The notes below the pieces were generated by a model. That model had not been told where the DNA came from and did not search any database. It worked only from the letters and a program-made list of their open reading frames with translations. A stretch of 13,355 nucleotides of DNA, taken from positions 1 to 13,355 of the forward strand of contig JAICLN010000065.1 of NCBI GenBank assembly GCA_025925615.1. Reading direction: 5' to 3'. Origin of the DNA: Actinomycetospora sp. (lineage in GTDB: Bacteria; Actinomycetota; Actinomycetes; Mycobacteriales; Pseudonocardiaceae). The translations under genes and the position numbers were made by a program. This document shows, piece after piece, positions 12,743-13,355 of the stretch. Positions within the stretch are counted from its first letter, which is position 1. The number at the start of each line of letters is the position of its first letter.

Positions 12743-13297
12743 TCAGGTCCGGTCGGCCGCGTGCAGGCCGTGCACGAGGACGGGGCGCAGCGAGCCGTCG
12801 CGCATCGGGTGGGCGGGGTCGAGGTGCTCCTCGGTGAACCCGGCCCGGCGCGCCACGGCCCGGCTCGCCGCGTTCTCCGGGTCGATGAGCAGCTCGAGCC
12901 GGTCGACCGACCGCGTCCCGAACGCCCACGCGACGACGACGTCGAGCGCGTCGGTGACGTACCCGCGGCCCCTCGCCCACGGGGCCGCCCAGTAGCCGAT
13001 CTCGCCGACGATCCGGCGGTCCGGCTCCGGCCGGGCGTGCATCAGCGCCATGCTCGCGGCCACCGTGCCCGGCTCGTCGATCCCCTCGATGCAGAACGAC
13101 GCCCCGCCGTCGTCGGCGACCCGGGCGACGTAGTGGGCGACGAACCACTCCGCGTCGGCGCGGCGGTACGGCGAGGGCACCGTCGTGAACCGCGCGATGT
13201 CCGGGTCCTGGCACGCCGTGTGGATGGCGTCGACGTCGTCGGTGCGCCAGGGCCGGAGACGGGTGCGGGTGCCGAGGAGCACGGGTGGGTCGGCCAT
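12743..13297 (-). CDS. GNAT-family N-acetyltransferase, RimJ/RimL-like
   Basis: The 184-residue protein has the RimJ/RimL-type GNAT fold. It opens LLGTRTRLRPWRTDDVDAI, with EIGYWAAPWARGRGYVTDAL (about residues 99-118) as motif A and the acetyl-CoA pyrophosphate loop (ARGRGY). It continues with RLELLIDPENAASRAVARRAGF (133-154), the typical C-terminal region with the conserved asparagine (N142). It should transfer an acetyl group from acetyl-CoA to an amine, such as a protein N terminus or a small molecule; the substrate is unknown. The ATG at 13297 gives the standard N terminus, with only a weak Shine-Dalgarno. It is convergent with the PhzF gene, with four bases between the stops and no room for a separate terminator. 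Confidence 0.87.
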   Translation of the reverse strand: MADPPVLLGTRTRLRPWRTDDVDAIHTACQDPDIARFTTVPSPYRRADAEWFVAHYVARVADDGGASFCIEGIDEPGTVAASMALMHARPEPDRRIVGEIGYWAAPWARGRGYVTDALDVVVAWAFGTRSVDRLELLIDPENAASRAVARRAGFTEEHLDPAHPMRDGSLRPVLVHGLHAADRT

Positions 13298-13355
13298 GTC
13301 CGCAGGATGACGCGCCGCGTCGGTCCGTGCCCGGCGGCCGCCCCGGGTGATCCGG

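Noticed and set aside
1..13355. CRISPR arrays, tRNA genes, complete insertion sequences or prophage genes
   Set aside because: No regularly spaced repeats, no tRNA-like cloverleaf segments, and no transposase, integrase or phage structural motifs were recognised in either strand.
13298..13355. ATG at 13308 opening a plus-strand frame to the window end
   Set aside because: Only 16 codons are visible, without a convincing ribosome-binding site or recognisable sequence.

Overview
The window is very GC-rich DNA with strong G/C preference at third codon positions, frequent GTG starts and tightly packed, often 4-nt-overlapping genes. This fits an actinomycete. A Pseudonocardia-like member of the Pseudonocardiaceae is my best guess from gene content and style, but genus cannot be proven from the sequence alone. 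No tRNA, rRNA, CRISPR array or complete insertion sequence was seen.

Layout. (1) 1-1268, plus strand: the 3' part of an HMG-CoA-lyase-like gene and a small SAM-dependent methyltransferase, closed by a hairpin-rich region at 1298-1350. (2) 1364-8870, minus strand: one long, compact catabolic cluster. In transcription order it encodes an alpha/beta hydrolase resembling plant methyl-salicylate esterases, an FAD aromatic monooxygenase (probable salicylate 1-hydroxylase), CatA, a LysR regulator, CatB, CatC, PcaD, PcaI and PcaJ. Junctions are 4-nt overlaps or gaps of 0-13 nt, except for a 115-nt gap between catB and catC. (3) 8871-9057: a divergent promoter region with inverted repeats. (4) 9058-10241, plus strand: a cobalamin-independent methionine-synthase-like gene broken by a one-base frameshift in a G tract. 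(5) 10242-11403: a TetR regulator divergent from an HsaB-like flavin reductase. (6) 11396-13297: a large hairpin holding the stop codons of two convergent genes, a small DUF3253 gene, a PhzF-family gene and a GNAT acetyltransferase.

How the genes work together. Read as a pathway, the minus-strand cluster would hydrolyse a salicylate ester (inferred), hydroxylate and decarboxylate salicylate to catechol, cleave catechol to cis,cis-muconate (CatA), and cycloisomerise it to muconolactone (CatB). It would then isomerise this to 3-oxoadipate enol-lactone (CatC), hydrolyse that to 3-oxoadipate (PcaD) and activate it with CoA from succinyl-CoA (PcaI/PcaJ). Only the final thiolase (PcaF) is not in the window. 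The LysR gene sits inside the operon, between catA and catB and in the same direction, instead of divergent from it as usual.

The most unusual sequence features are a perfect 21-bp repeat found once in the catB-catC gap and once inside the monooxygenase reading frame, the frameshifted methionine-synthase-like gene, and the hairpin that carries two convergent stop codons. None of the enzyme families is new. The interest lies in the operon assembly and in these small DNA elements.
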